DNA of 64,000 nucleotides from Earliella scabrosa (GCA_022605405.1 JABYQQ010000019.1:62001-126000); one strand, 5' to 3'; positions 24,574 through 37,524 are shown, numbered from the stretch's first letter. Program-made: numbers and translations. Notes: a model not told the origin generated them from the sequence alone.

Positions 24574-27123
24574 ATGTTCCCAGTCAATATCCAGTTGCCC
24601 GCGCAGGGTGGAGCGGCTTACTATGCTGCAGCTGTTCTCGCGTTTGTCTGTCTATGGAAAGTCGTCGGATGGCTCCGGCCTAAGTCCGTGGTTGAGTCCC
24701 TACCCGTCCCAGTACGTACGCTTTCTTACTCACGAGTAATTGCTTCCTGATCATTCGCTCGCTGCAGCCTTCACCGCATCCCATTTGGGGTCACGAGAAG
24801 GAAGTATACGTAAACCAACCAGGACGCGCCTTCCGCAAGTGGACGCAGGACCTTGGCTTGACGTTCCGTATCAAGGCCGCATTGGGCGTGAGTTATTCTA
24901 CTGCGTGTTCTCGTTGAGCTCGCGCTAACATACTGCGTAGGCACGCGACGTGGTATGACGTGTCGTCATCTTCAGCGGTGGACGCTGCTCTAACGTCTTC
25001 CTAGCTGGTTCTGAGCGATCCTGGCTCTATCGCTTACATTTTGCAGAAGCAAATCTACAACTATCGTGAGCATTGGAACTCTCCTTTCCAATGGCGTCGC
25101 GCTGACTGCTACGCCCACTCCAGATCATAGTGAGGTTGTTCGCCCTCGGATTGGTCGTCTCCTAGGCGAAGGTCTCGGATGGGTCGAGGGCGAGGCAGAG
25201 CACAAGCGGATGCGCCATCTCGTCAGCCCTTCGCTCTCGTATGCGTCCTCTGCCTTGTCTTATATCGTCAGCCTTTCTAATCCTCATACAGGCAAGAGAA
25301 TGTCAAGGCCATGACTCAGGACGTGCGGCTGGGCGCGCTCCAGGTACTACAGGACGTTGTCTGGTTCGACCCGAGAGCTAACGATCACCAATCCATAGGT
25401 GCTCGAAGAGCTCACGCAGCATGTGCAGGCTCAGAAGGAGCACGGGCCGACCGACATGGTCCACTGGATGGCGAAAGCTACGTGAGTTGCCTACTGCTTC
25501 TCGCTGATGATGACTCTTTCTAATGCCTTCTGATCCAGACTCAACATCGTTGGCCGTGTTGTGAGTCGGCTCTCGTGCACTGTATCGTTCACGACAGACT
25601 CATTGCATCCCATCAGGCATTCTTGTACGACTTCGAAGGCGGTAACAGCGAGGAGGCCCTGCACATCATCAACAGCCGGCGTCGCAGCGTTTCAGTCGCG
25701 AAGCAATACGCCGCCTTCTTTGTAAGTTACCAGACCATCTAGAGAGGCGTGCTCCGTATTCATACGTCCTCCCAGACTCTGATGCTATTGCGTCGGTTCC
25801 CGATCTTGAACAAGCTCCCGATCAGCGCCATTCAGGCCCAAGGTCTTGCGAAGATGGCAGTACAGGTATGTAGTCTTCCTGTCATGTATTTGTGCTCGAA
25901 CCAGACATTGAGACGCGTCGTAGACCGGTGTGGCCCATGAGCTTGTGAGGCGGAACAAAGAACTAGTTCACGCTGGAGGGTCCACGATGCAAAAGGACCT
26001 GCTGAGTCGCCTACGTGAGTCATGCTGCTCTTCGTTCTCGTTCCCATCCTGACGATGATGCCTTCTTAGTGGTTGCGCAAGCTGCGGGGAAGATCTCTAG
26101 GGAAGAGCTATACGAGCAGGTCAGTATCTGTCCCTCTGCCCTGTATGACGTGCGCGAGTTGCTGATTGTACCCTCGACAGATCTCTACGTTTATGTGAGT
26201 ATCTCGCCCCGTTCACCAAAGCAGCTCTGACAGGTCTACAGCATCTCGGGACACGAGACAACTACTCAAACCCTCGCGTTCACCATCTACGAGCTCTCTC
26301 GTCACCCCGAGGTACAACGCCGCTTGCGTGAGGAGCTCGAGGCCTTCCATGAGGAGCCCACATACGACGACTTCGCGAATCGTCTTCCATACCTCGACGC
26401 TGTACTCAGAGAGACGTATGTAATTCCCCTTCTGTCGTGTTAGCTAGGACTCACGGTGCTGGTACTCTAGGCTGCGTCTGTACCCCGCACTTCCATACAT
26501 GGAGCGCACGGCCATGGTTGACGACGTGATCCCCCTACGCAACCCCGTCCGGCTCCCCAACGGCAAGGTCGTCACCGAGATCCCCGTCACTCGCGGTCAG
26601 GTGAGAGCTGTCGTTTGCGTATACCTCTCGCCGACTGCTGACGTCTTCGCACTTAGGTCGTGTTGATTCCTGTCATTGCAATCCACCGTATGGACTCTCT
26701 CTGGAAGGACCCCGACGTCTTCCGCCCGGAGCGCTGGCTTTCCGACCTTCCGCCTCCCCAGGACCTCTGCTCCGGTTGGGCGAACCTGCTCGCGTTCAGC
26801 GATGGGCCCCGGAACTGCGTTGGACTGCGACTTGGTGAGTACCCTCTCCCTTCAAACGTGCGTTCTATGTGTTGTGCGCTAACGGACGACGGACGCAGCG
26901 ATCTTCCAGTACAAGGTTGGTTGTCATCTCGCTGTTGCAACGCACTTCGCTCGCTGACAGAGCGTCCGTCTTCTAGGTCATTCTGTCGTACTTGCTCCAG
27001 CGCTTCAACTTCAAGGACGCAAACATGGATATCAAGCTGAAGATCTCGTCTAGCTTGCAGGCATGGGTTGACGGACGGGAGGACTTGGGTCCTTGCCTCC
27101 CGGCAGTGCTCGAGTTGCTCTGA
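24574..27123 (+). CDS. Cytochrome P450 (P450-3)
   Basis: Multi-exon P450 from MFPVNIQLPAQGG (anchor YYAAAVLAFVCLWKVVGWL) to VLELL-stop. Visible blocks are GHEKEVYVNQPGRAFRKWTQ, LVLSDPGSIAYILQK, EHKRMRHLVSPS, I-helix ISGHETTTQT, ExxR as ETLR, and DPDVFRPERWLSD. The heme loop is FSDGPRNCVGLRLA, with an intron splitting it from AIFQYKVILSYLLQRF. The region PVRLPNGKVVTEIPVTRG, after the ExxR exon, is typical of basidiomycete P450s with an extended K-helix-to-meander segment. It belongs to a different P450 family from P450-1 and P450-2. All exons found keep frame. The gene is divergent from the GMC gene. Substrate unknown; inferred tailoring oxidation. Confidence 0.88.
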
Positions 27124-28379
27124 GGGGCTCTGGCATCTTTGTTTCTAGAGTTTGCTTATCCGATCGGGTGTTCTTGCTGTTTATTGTAGAAGTGTCTCCT
27201 CCTGTATGTGATAAATATTTGTTGCCGGCGAGTCGTGCGATTATCCATAGAAACGGCCTCGGCCCTCAACAACCGCTCCGTGAGCGCTTGGACCTCCGGA
27301 CTCCGGCCCGGTTCCGATGCTCCGCTTCCGATTTGGGCGCTCCGTCGATCGTGGGTATGTACTGCGATGCGCTCTCAATTGAACGCGAACGAACCTCAGA
27401 TCATCACCTTCGTCCACCCACCTTTCCCTGCTTTTCTTCGTCGTTCTGACCGCCCTCCAGGAACGCAGACTCGTGCATAGACCCCAGCAGATCCCACCAC
27501 GCTTTTGATGCAATATCAGCCTATGACACAATGAAGTTCAGCAAGCTCAGCGGATGTGCGCAACGCATCCGCGCCCATTGGTTCCGACGGTGATTCTGAT
27601 GCCCGTGAGCTCTTCTCGTGCACGCCGATATGTACCATACAATTCGTTGATCGTGGGCGCGCACAGCAGGCGCGCAGACAGATCATCAATATGAACAATG
27701 CTATGCCCAACACGGAGTCGTCGCTCCAGAGGCCAACTTACGACATACGCCCGACCGATCGCATCGGCGACGGTATGACGGGGATCCAAGGTTCCAACAG
27801 TAACAATACAAGATTTGTACCTTTTGGAGGAGGCCGAAAGCTGCCGGAGCAGTGGTAAGTCACTAGTAACGCGTACGGACTTCCGAGGAGATTACAAATT
27901 GGCCTGAGCATCATCATGCCGCAGCCCTCCGGACGTCGATGTACTACTTATTCTTGGGGACCACACGATCGGGCAATCACCTGAAGATTCGGTACAACGC
28001 AATGTAATGTCAAGATGGCTGAAACCCGATGATGGTGAGTACTTGCACCGAAGCCATTCATACGGAGTCGTGAACACGCACGCTTACACCACTTGGGCTG
28101 TGCGGCGTGCCTCTACACGCTGGTGCAGATAGGTTTGATCATCTGGGTCTCGTTCTGGAAGGATGCAAGGACACCGCCGAGCGCAGCGGGGTCTAAGGAG
28201 GTGTGACCGGACAAGATTCGCGACATTCCGTGCAACGGACTTCGAGGCGGAGAGAACTCTCTTGGCACCGAGAGCACAGGGCCGTGTCGCTTGATGCACG
28301 CTCCCACTGCTGGTCTGACACTAGTAAAGGCGATCCTCCGCATCGTCTACAGTCGCCCACAGTAAATCCTAACAGCGCT
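27124..28379. other. Intergenic region between P450-3 and P450-4
   Basis: About 1.26 kb with no recognised gene. Open frames on both strands are short and lack family features. The 3' end should hold the promoter of P450-4. Confidence 0.5.
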
Positions 28380-30458
28380 ATGGGTGGTCTGTCTCCCGTC
28401 ATTCTCATTGGGCTCGCGTCTCTCTTGGTGGTCGGCATTCTTCGACGTCGCCGAGACGCGGTGCGTGCATCGTCATTATCACAGGCTTCCCTCGGAAAAT
28501 ACTGAAGGTGTCTCTAGTTGCACCGCATCCCGACAGTCGGAGGAAGCTCGCTCCCACTTCTCTCGTATCTGGGTGCGTTCGAACTCATCAAGCGAGGGAA
28601 GGACGTCGTCGAGGAAGGCTACCGGAAGGTCAGCAGACGCTTCGATCGTTCCAGCCAACGTGCTCACGTACACGTTGGACTCTCAGCACTATGACTCCGT
28701 CTTCAAGGTTGCAATGCTCGACAGGTGGATGGTAGTGGCCTGCGGTCCGGCGTTAATCAACGACATCAAGGCCCGGCCCGAAAGCGAGCTCTCCGCCAGG
28801 GAAGGCGCTGGTATTGTACGCTCGCCGCTCAGCGAATTGGTCCTGTATTCCTTCTCTGACATTCCACATTGCAGTTCACCTCCACGGTACACTCTCTTGG
28901 GCCGGCGACGCACCACGACCCGTACCATACGTACATTGTACGCGATCAACTCACGAAGAACATCGGCAACATCCTTGACGAGTTGGTCGACGAGACCGCA
29001 ATTGCAGTCAGCGGACATGTCTCGACCGACGCAGCAGGTGAGCAGCCCGTTGTGAGTATCCGTATGAAAGCGCTTAGGCAGAGGTACAGAGTCAGGATGG
29101 GCGGAGATGTACCCCGCCGTCAGCATGAAGGAGGTCATCGCACAAGTCTCCAACCGCGTACTGGTCGGCGCTCCGCTATGTACGCGCACCATCTTGAGTT
29201 CGTGGTCCCTTCTAATGTTGATATGCTGCAGGTCGTAACAAAGAATACTTGCAACTGGTAATGACATTCACCATGGACGTCGTCATCGATCGAACGACAG
29301 GAGTTTTCAACCTTGTCCCGGAGTTCCTCAAAAGGTCAGCACAGCGTCTTCTCTATCGTGCTCCGACTGACCCTGGAGCTAGCTATGCACGGCACTCCCT
29401 GAGTCATGTTGCTAAGACCATCAGGCGTGCGATGCCATACCTTCGTCCGACGATCGAGAAGCGGAGAGCGCTCCTTGCGCAAATCTCGTCCGACCAGGAG
29501 AAACCAGTGGGTCTACTCTCCGTCACGTCGTCTTAGCTTCGGGATCTAACGTGGACCTTTCTACAACCAGACGGACATGCTCCAATGGCTCATGGACGAG
29601 TCCGACGTACGCCATAGCGGAGATGAAGACATCGTGTCTCGTCTTTTCCTCACCAACTTCGGTGCGATCCACACCACCACCAACGTAAGTCCCCTGAGTT
29701 CGAAGCCGCGCACCCATATTCACAGTTGCCACCTCTAGGCCGTCGTGAACGCGCTCCTGCATCTCGTCGAGTCTCCCGAATGGGTGCGCATCCTTCGCGA
29801 AGAGGCGGAGCGCACGGTCGTCGCCGAGGGCTGGTCGCGCACGACCCTCGCAAAGATGGTGCACCTCGATAGCTTCCTCCGCGAGTCGCAGCGCGTCAAC
29901 AGCGTGAACATCGGTACGCCACCTCCCTTCCACCTTTCTCTCTTCCTTGCCCCTCTCGCTCATGCCGCGACCAGTGTCCTTAATGCGCCAAGCGATGAAG
30001 GACGTCACACTGGTCGACGGGACTGTCATCCCGAAGGGCACGTTCATCGTCGCGCCGCAGTACGCCACGCACCACGACGAGCGGCTCCATCCCGAGCCCG
30101 ACAGGTTCGACCCCTCGCGCTGGGCCCCCCTGGACGGCGCGGAGGACGCGGACTCCCGGCAGGTGCGGTACGTGACGACGACGTCGGACTTTATCCCGTT
30201 CGGGCATGGGAAGCAGGCCTGGTGCGTCCCTCTCTTGCTCGATTCCCGGTAGTGACCGTGGGTAGCTGAGGTGTATTTCTGTGCAGCCCCGGACGCTTCT
30301 TTGCTGCGGCCGTGCTGAAGGTCATCCTTACCCACATCTTCATGACGTATGACCTCAAGTTCGAGAACGAAGGTGCTCGACCTGGGAACATCTTCTGGGG
30401 GACGAACGTCGAACCTCCCCACGACGCCAAGGTGCTGCTCCGGAAGAGGCAGGTGTAG
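28380..30458 (+). CDS. Cytochrome P450 (P450-4), ent-kaurene-oxidase-like
   Basis: The start MGGLSPVILIGLASLLVVGI is a membrane anchor. In-frame exons give LHRIPTVGGSSLPLLSYLGA, KVAMLDRWMVVACGP, MKEVIAQVSNRVLVGAPLC, I-helix NFGAIHTTTN and ExxR as ESQR. Then follow SLMRQAMKDVTLVDGTVIPK, HPEPDRFDPSRW and the heme loop FGHGKQACPGRFFAAAVL, split by an intron within the cysteine codon. The stop is TAG at 30,456. The meander and heme blocks resemble fungal ent-kaurene-oxidase-type P450s, which act on terpenoid methyl groups in several fungal pathways. That makes a terpenoid substrate plausible here but not proven. All splice junctions I traced keep frame. It is in the same orientation as P450-3. 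Confidence 0.88.
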
Positions 30459-31043
30459 ATGGCTGTTCGGTGTGGTCTTTGTGCGGGAGTGTATATCTCG
30501 TCTCCTAGTCTTAGGGCTAGCGCCATCTTTTCATGTCCGCACGTCATCTCTATATATCTCTGTATCTCGTTGACGTATCTATCATGCTGTCGTATACGTG
30601 GGTTGGTCAAATGCGCGCTCGAGCTTGACGACTCGGAGTAGAGGTGCCTCTGCGTGTATCGCATTACCATTCCTTCTACGATGTCGGGGGAGTACACCGA
30701 GATTGAACTTTAAGTTGCTGAGCAATAGTGTCGGGCGCCGAGGCGGCGAAGGGCGACTCCGCAGTGCGCACCAAGGGACCCAGTTAAGTCGCCTAGTCCG
30801 ATGCATGCGGCGAATGTGGCGCACCGTGTCTCCCTCTTGTCAAACGTGTTACGACTGCTGGTTGACGGTGACGACAGCACCATGAGGACATAACATTAAC
30901 TCGAAACTATATCAACTCCACCAAAGACCCCTTCCGCAGCGTTAAATAGTTAAATACATGCTTGCTAAGTTGAGAGTCCGGGAGTGTGCCGACTTGGCTG
31001 ATTATCGTACGATAGTGTACACCTCTCTATCCTTCACGCCCAC
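30459..31043. other. Convergent 3' region P450-4 / hydrolase
   Basis: About 585 bp between two stop codons of convergent genes; no coding sequence is recognised and terminators for both transcripts are expected here. Confidence 0.5.
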
Positions 31044-32289
31044 TTACGCGAACTCGAGGAAGTGGTCGAGCATCTTCTGCGGCTCGTCCCAGAAGTACTG
31101 CGGGGCAAGCGTCAGTCAGTCAGCGGGACAAAGGGAGCGACGAGCGCGGAGGATGGGGGGAGATACGCACGAAGTGGTTGCCGCCCTTGACCCACTTGAA
31201 CTGCATCGCGTCGCCGCCGTTCGCCTTGTTGTCGTCGCGCATGCTCCAGAACGCGGGGATGCCGTGCGGGGAGGTCGTGTCGCCGCAGAGCGCGGCGATC
31301 TTGACGTTCGGGTAGCGCGCGCGCGTCGCCTTGTCGAAGATCGCGCGCTTGTAGACGTCCTGGATCTGGGGCTCGAGGAAGAACATGAAGAGCATGTCCG
31401 TGCCGCCCTGCTCGACGAAGATCGCGCTCTCCTGCTCCTTGGGCGTCATGTTGTACACGGACGGGGCGCGGTCGAGCGCGGGGACGTAGTACTCGAGCAC
31501 CTCGTCCTTCTGGCTGTCGAGGTCGCCGTGGTTGAAGTAGGAGCTGATCCAGGGCACGAAGGCGGGGATACGCTTCTCCTCGGCGATGGTCGTATCGATG
31601 ACGGGCGACCAGAGCTTCTCGGGACGGTAGGAGCCGATGGCGACAGTCGGTGCCTCTGTCACACATACGTTTGAGATCCAAGATCCAAGAGAGGTGGTAG
31701 TGGGGCTAGGCGAAACGTACCAAAGAGAATGAGGGAGCGCAGATGGGCGGCAAGACGAGTCTGGGAAGCCTCAGGCAGAGCATCAAGGTTCGCGAGTGCG
31801 GCCATGGCGAGCGTGGCGCCGAAGGACCATCCCATGAGCTGAACACCGCCGGATTTCTTGTCCGCAGAGAGGGGCGGGAGCCCGTTCTTCTCGATGAGAC
31901 GGTCCACGAAGGTCGCGATCTCGACACCCTGTTCGCGCAAGAAAGCGGCCCTCTCGGCGTCAGTCCCCGAGTTGAGCACACGCTTGTCTTCGTCGGAGAA
32001 TGGTGTCGACCCAGGGTAGTCACGGCGGTTGACAGCGACGACGCGCACGCCAGACGCCTTGCCGCGTTCCATCAGTCTGCTGAAGACGGCTGTGTTGTGC
32101 GAGGGTGTGAGTGAGTATGAGATGCTGAGGAGGAAATAGGCTTGGATTGGATGACGCACGGGAGGAGAAGACCATTCCATGTATCGCCACAATGGTCATG
32201 TAGGATGCTCCAGGCCGGATGCCGCTTGGGACGCCCGAGTCGTAGTATCCCAGCTGGGTGCCGTTGTTGTCTACTACGATGGACGCCAT
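31044..32289 (-). CDS. Alpha/beta hydrolase
   Basis: Alpha/beta-hydrolase fold protein. MASIVVDNNGTQLGYYDSG starts at 32,289; an ATG at 32,304 adds five residues. After the oxyanion-region block VAIHGMVFSS an intron leads to VFSRLMERG. The nucleophile elbow is GWSFG (Ser) and the catalytic His lies in KGGNHF. A candidate acid is the Asp in ALCGDTTS. The last exon is YFWDEPQKMLDHFLEFA-stop at 31,044. The CDS is markedly GC-rich. No signal peptide is visible, so it is probably cytosolic. Inferred role: ester, lactone or epoxide hydrolysis, or acyl transfer, in the adjacent pathway; alternatively an unrelated housekeeping hydrolase. Confidence 0.85.
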
Positions 32290-32304
32290 CTTCACGGGGG
32301 TCAC

Positions 32305-33789
32305 TGGGTAGGGACGCGGATAGGATTTGACGGCTGGTCAGCACGACGGAAGCTTGATATAAGACGACGTGGAGCCGCGTGCTAATCAGGAAGAAGGATG
32401 CTTACGATGTGCTAAAAATAATAATAAAGCAAAGAACCAAGAACGAAGGGAGTGTGCGGCGCCTCCCATCATGAACTAGGGATGGGTGGACACAGAAGAA
32501 GAGATGGACCGGAGAACAGCAACGAACTCGAAGTGGGCGTTCGAGAAACCCTGATGCTCGCAGACGGTCCGATGACTGACTGAAATAGACGGCGAAGCCC
32601 GCACAGACCGCGCGCACGCGGGCGCGGTGAGAGACTCATTCTCCCCTCTTCGAGCTCATCCTCCTGGATCCATCATGTCAAGCCAATGTCTGTACCTCGA
32701 AAACAGGCACCCTCGTCAACAGGCACCACAGAAGTAAATTGGGCGCGAGACACTGACTGTATTGCGACCCTGCGCATCCCACCTTGGCTCGTCGAGAAGA
32801 TGAAGACTTGCAGTCTCAACGTTTTCTGTCAAACGCTGAGGGACAGGCCCAGAGCAGGATTGAACTGGAAGAAGCGGTGCACGGGGTCTCCCGCCATCAC
32901 CGGGCCGATGTTGGCCGAGTGCTAGACGCGCAAGCAACTTGCCAGGCGACTACCATCTGACTACCATACACCTCCCAGTCCAAGCCAGTCACCTAGGAGT
33001 CAACGGCTAGCGATGGCTGGGCATGAGAACCACACGCGGAACTTGGCACCATTCAGACACACCACCATGTAGCTCTCTGACACACGGAACTTGGACAGGA
33101 ACAGAGAAGTACTTCTTGATGATGCGCCCTTTGGCTTTAGGTCATATCCTGACCTGACGGACTGCGGCAGGTCAGAAACGGGTCAGAACCTGGTCAGAAC
33201 CCTTGGGAATGAACGTGCCGAAGAAGGTTGAAGAGCACCGGACTCCAACTCCGCGACCACACCCTCACGCGCTTAATGTGGTCCCCGTGAGCCCTGCGTG
33301 AGCCTCATCAGCATCCCTCGCACTGGTTGCGTCCACGATGGGCGATCCGGAAGAACCACGCTCGACCGACAATGTCCTTGCGGCTTGCGCCTGCGGACAA
33401 ATGATGCATCTATCCCGCCGTCAGCGACGTAGCCGAGCGCAGTTGGATGGCCAGCACGCTCCTCCGACGATAAGCACGACGATGTGCTCTTCCCACATCC
33501 CGCTCCCTGACAGCGATCCACTCCACCTACGGAATAGGCTGGTTCGTCTCCCCGGCGTCACCGGCACCGCCTACTCGCGTGCTCTGATCTCCCTTGAAAC
33601 GCGCTATCTCGGTTGGATCGCCCATCCATCTTTGGCGGCTGAGCGTTCGTATTGCTTGACGGTGCGCTGCGTGGTCGATACTTTGCGCATCACTGTGAGG
33701 CACCGACGACGCAACGCCATCGCTAAATTGCTTCCGCCGGCGGACTCTCAGCCACTGTTCTTTCCCCCTTCTCATTCTCGACAGTCACA
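32305..33789. other. Divergent intergenic region hydrolase / DUF6534 gene
   Basis: About 1.5 kb between divergent starts. No gene is recognised. It contains the GGTCA-type site cluster at 33,140-33,199, listed separately. Confidence 0.5.
33140..33199. promoter_or_regulatory. Cluster of GGTCA half-sites (candidate binding site)
   Basis: A palindrome GGTCATATCCTGACC at 33,140-33,154 is followed by three copies of GGTCAGAA at 33,170, 33,181 and 33,192, spaced exactly 11 bp. The cluster sits in the divergent region between the hydrolase and DUF6534 genes. Regular spacing of about one helical turn suggests protein binding; this is an inference. Confidence 0.4.
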
Positions 33790-35801
33790 ATGACGACTCC
33801 GGTGGAGAACCCGTACATCCAAGACCTCTCGACCTCCTATGGGCCGATGCTTGCGGGAGCAGCGCTGTCCTGCGCGCTGTGGGGTATCTCTTGCATGCAA
33901 TTGTGAGTGCGACGCGGCACTTGAGATGAGGCGGCGGACACTGACTGCTCTCTGCCATAGGTTCATGTATGCTGGAAAGTGCGTCTACATCAGTCTTCGC
34001 GCCATTTGTGGGTCCTTGACGGTTTCGGTGTAGCCATGGGAAAGATCCCCTTGCTCTGCAGCTTCTGGTGAGTCTATCCGATTCTGCACAGCGTGCGCGC
34101 ACTCAGCGGAGAACAACAGGTCTACGGAGTCTGGTACGATCAACGCCGTGCCCTTGCTTCGTCCATGCTTCTCACCGAATCTTCCCTGCGGCGTATTCAG
34201 GCTTCTCGACACAGCATCGGAAGCTCTCACTATGGCAGGGTGTGAGTGTCATGTTCTTCTTCCAACTTATCTCTCCTCAACATTGCGAACAGTCTGGGGA
34301 CCGTTGATTACGCGATGGGGCTCTTTGGAGGAACTGGGCCTCATCCGGGTGTGAGTAGTCTTTCTCCTTCATGTGTTCGAGCGTGTTGAACTCATCTTTC
34401 ACATCAGCACGAACATTGTGAGTATGTGAAGCAACCTTCAGGAGCCGGCACTGACGGGGTCTACTCTTTCCTGCGAGTTAGCACCGGCTGTGGATCGTGG
34501 TACGTACTGCAGTCCTGGAGAGTGCCCCATATCGTTGACTTATATTCCTTGTCATAGTGCCTTGTGGGCTTCATCGTGCAGTCCTACTACTTCTATCGTA
34601 TCTATCGCTGTGAGTGTTTCCTAGTTTGAACAACTAGGCGGCACTGACACTCTCTAGTGGGTGGCAAGCGATGGCTGATCGGCATCGTCATTCTTGTGAG
34701 TTCTATTCACGATTCGGCCTTCTACGAGATTACTCAAACGAGGATAAGATGCCGCTTGTGGTCTACCAACTTGGTATGTCGTCCGTCCAGCTCTCGCGTT
34801 GCATGGCTCTCATACGTCGTGCGGCACACAGTCATGCCAGTCAGTGAGTGCTCGTCTCTGCTGTACTTGTATCTGTTCAAAGCTCACGACGATATCCAGT
34901 GTTCGTCAAGTGGTGGTACGCATCTCAAATATCGCATTTTGGGTGACGTGACGTTCATGTGCTTTCTTCTAGCTTGGAGGACCTGTCCTTCGCGACGCTC
35001 CTCACGCAGCGGGTCAAGGTACGCACATACGCACGTCGGCAGGATAGCTCTCCCTTACAATCCCTGCCATGCTCCAGATCATTGAGATGATCCTTCGAGC
35101 AAGCAATGCGCTCGTCGATGTCGCGATCATGGTCTCCATGATCTACCTGCTTGCCAACTACCAGCACTCTGAGTTCCGGAAGTAAGTGTGAAATCGTACA
35201 TCGTGCGCCGGGCTTGACTCTCATGCTCTGCCCCAGGACGCGCAAGATGCTCGACCGTCTTGTCATCATGACGGTCAACACCGGTCTCTGGACTGCGCTG
35301 CTGGCCCTCCTTGATCTCATTCTGGTCAGTCATTCCGTCTCCCCTGTCTTCATGAAACGACTGACGGATCTCACCCAGGTCATCGTTTACCCTAACGGGA
35401 TCCAATACTGCGTGATCGAGTTCCCGCTCGGCGCGCTCTACGTGAACGCCTTCCTCGCCAACTTGAACGCGCGCTCGTACATCCGCGGCGAAGGCACGGG
35501 CATCACCAGCGTCGAGCTCGAGTCTGGGCGGACGACCGGTCTCACCTTCCGCAACGGCCGCAGCCACGTCTCCAAGGGCTCCCACTCACAGGTGCGTCCC
35601 CCCCTCCCCCCGTTGTCCGCCGTCGCTTCCGCAACTGACCACATGCCTCGTATTCGCGCGCAGATGGCGGTCCACGTCACGACTGACACGGCGGTCTTGA
35701 ACGAGACCAGCAGCTTTGACAAGGTGAGCGCGCGCGCGTGACGTCTCTGTGTGCGCACCCTCTTTACCTCCGCCTGGCAGGTCCGGGCTCGCGACTTCTG
35801 A
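33790..35801 (+). CDS. DUF6534 family seven-helix membrane protein (complete)
   Basis: Gene with many small exons from MTTPVENPYIQDLSTSYGPM to VRARDF-stop. Helical blocks are AGAALSCALWGISCMQLF, VYGVWLLDTASEALTMAG, VGFIVQSYYFYRIYRL then KRWLIGIVIL, LVDVAIMVSMIYLLANYQ, DRLVIMTVNTGLWTALLALL and YPNGIQYCVIEFPLGALYVN. The tail contains ANLNARSYIRG and a Ser/Thr-rich cytosolic end. This order matches fungal DUF6534 proteins, which have seven transmembrane helices and no assigned biochemical activity. The exon structure near 34,730-34,960 is the least certain. Two other copies in the window are partial (39-613) or decayed (5,400-6,170). Its position inside the cluster might suggest transport or sensing, but that is speculation. 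Confidence 0.78.
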
Positions 35802-37524
35802 TGTAAAACCACAACTGTCCCTGCTGTCCCCGCCGCACGTTTCAAGTGCGGCCTCTTGTCCTCGTTCTCGCTGTGCGGCTGTCCCGCCTCTTTCATTTCA
35901 CTTATTTGCATTATCGGCTTTCGCTTGTCTTTGTTGGACTCACGACGCGTGGGCCGTCCACCGCATGTAACTCTTATATCTATTTGGTTTTTTTGCGACT
36001 CCGTGTAGTGTGTAGCTCGAGCGATATCGATTGTCTGTACCATTGTGCCTTTACTAGCCATACCCCGGCACCAGCTTGCTGGTTGTTCAAGTGTCATTTA
36101 TGCCCTCCCCTTCCCTCTGCGTGCGTCAATTCGGTGGCAGTAACTCGGCGGTGGATGCGCCGTGTATGACGCGTGCGCTCGGGGTCAGTATTCCGGTACC
36201 AGTACTCAGTCACGGTAGAACTCCAACAAGCGGACTATGCACATAGCCTCAGCTCCATGTTCGGCAGCGGCAGTCGGACGGGACAAGTCCCCGTCGCTGG
36301 TAGTACGTCAACCCGGCATCGAGACGCTGCGTCTAAAGAGCGTGATAACCATCTTACGCGTACACAGTTCTATCGCGGCATCCGGCCATGCATTTCAGAC
36401 TGTGCCAGGAATGCCTCCATCCGCATCATAGAAGCATGGCAGACGCACCGGATCTTGACCCTCCTCGACCCTGACCGATCATAGAGGCTTCCATTCAACA
36501 CCGAGCCCGAAACAGCAAAGGCCTGATGAGATTGTTACGTTGGATGCTATCGCGGGATCAGACGATCCCTCGCACGCTCCCCACCCCGGATTCAATGGGA
36601 GCCCTGGAGCGTCCGTACAGCCTATGAGAATGAGCGATACATATCCCGTGTCGCCGAGCGCGCACATGGGGTCCTCCGAGTCCCTGACAATACAGAGCGA
36701 TGGAGTGCTCTTTGACAGATACTGATCAATTGCATATCACCTTCATGATGAGGTTGATGTATCCACCGCTGTAACGGCGCGCTCGCCGCTGGTGTCCTAG
36801 ACACTCCATGGGTCCGACGGCGCGGAAGCGAGCAGTGCACGGACTCCCCACCAGGCTCGAGTTGGTGGTATCTTCTCGTCGTATCGCTCCCACTACGGCT
36901 AGAATTGACAGTGGCACTCGCTGACATCTGCAACGCGTTGCGGCATCTGCGCTAGACCATGTATCGCGAGATACCTCTTCCAGGCTGACCACCAGCAGTG
37001 TCATGTCACCGTGCTACCGCCGTCCGGCTCACACCGACGACCAACCTGAGAGCGCGCGTACCGTCGCACGATCGTGACGGAATCCCGCTCTGTATGTGTC
37101 TTCGTGTCCGCGACAGGGATCTGCCGGGTCCGAACCCTTTCATTTCAGAAGACCTGCATAATGCGACCTCATGGTGGTCTGTATACGGTCGGACCGCCCA
37201 CGGTGACAGGCTTCTGTGGTCGGCGACTCGGTGGCGGAGGATGCGTCTACGGTCTGATAGTGATTGGGTAAACGATGTCTGGCGAAGAGCGCGAGGAGCG
37301 TGGGTATTGTGGTCGCAATCGCGGGGGGGGCGGCCTAGTCCCAACCTTCGTGGCCTTCGTGGGGCGACTCTGGGACTGGGTGAATGGAGTGACGATGATG
37401 GATACACATTGATTGTTATTCTCGTTTCGTTCCGCCGGGGTATGCACTCTACTGTACACGGACTCCGCCTGATGACCTACAAGGACAAGAGACTGGGGAT
37501 ATACACAGGCGCCGCGCCGCTGCC
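35802..37524. other. Intergenic, nothing recognised
   Basis: About 1.7 kb between the 3' ends of the DUF6534 gene and AKR2. Pyrimidine-rich 3' flank near 35,830-36,100. No coding family was detected on either strand. Confidence 0.5.

Noticed and set aside
31112..31681. 189-residue arginine-rich minus-strand frame
   Set aside because: Shadow of the alpha/beta hydrolase exon, which is in another frame and carries the family motifs.
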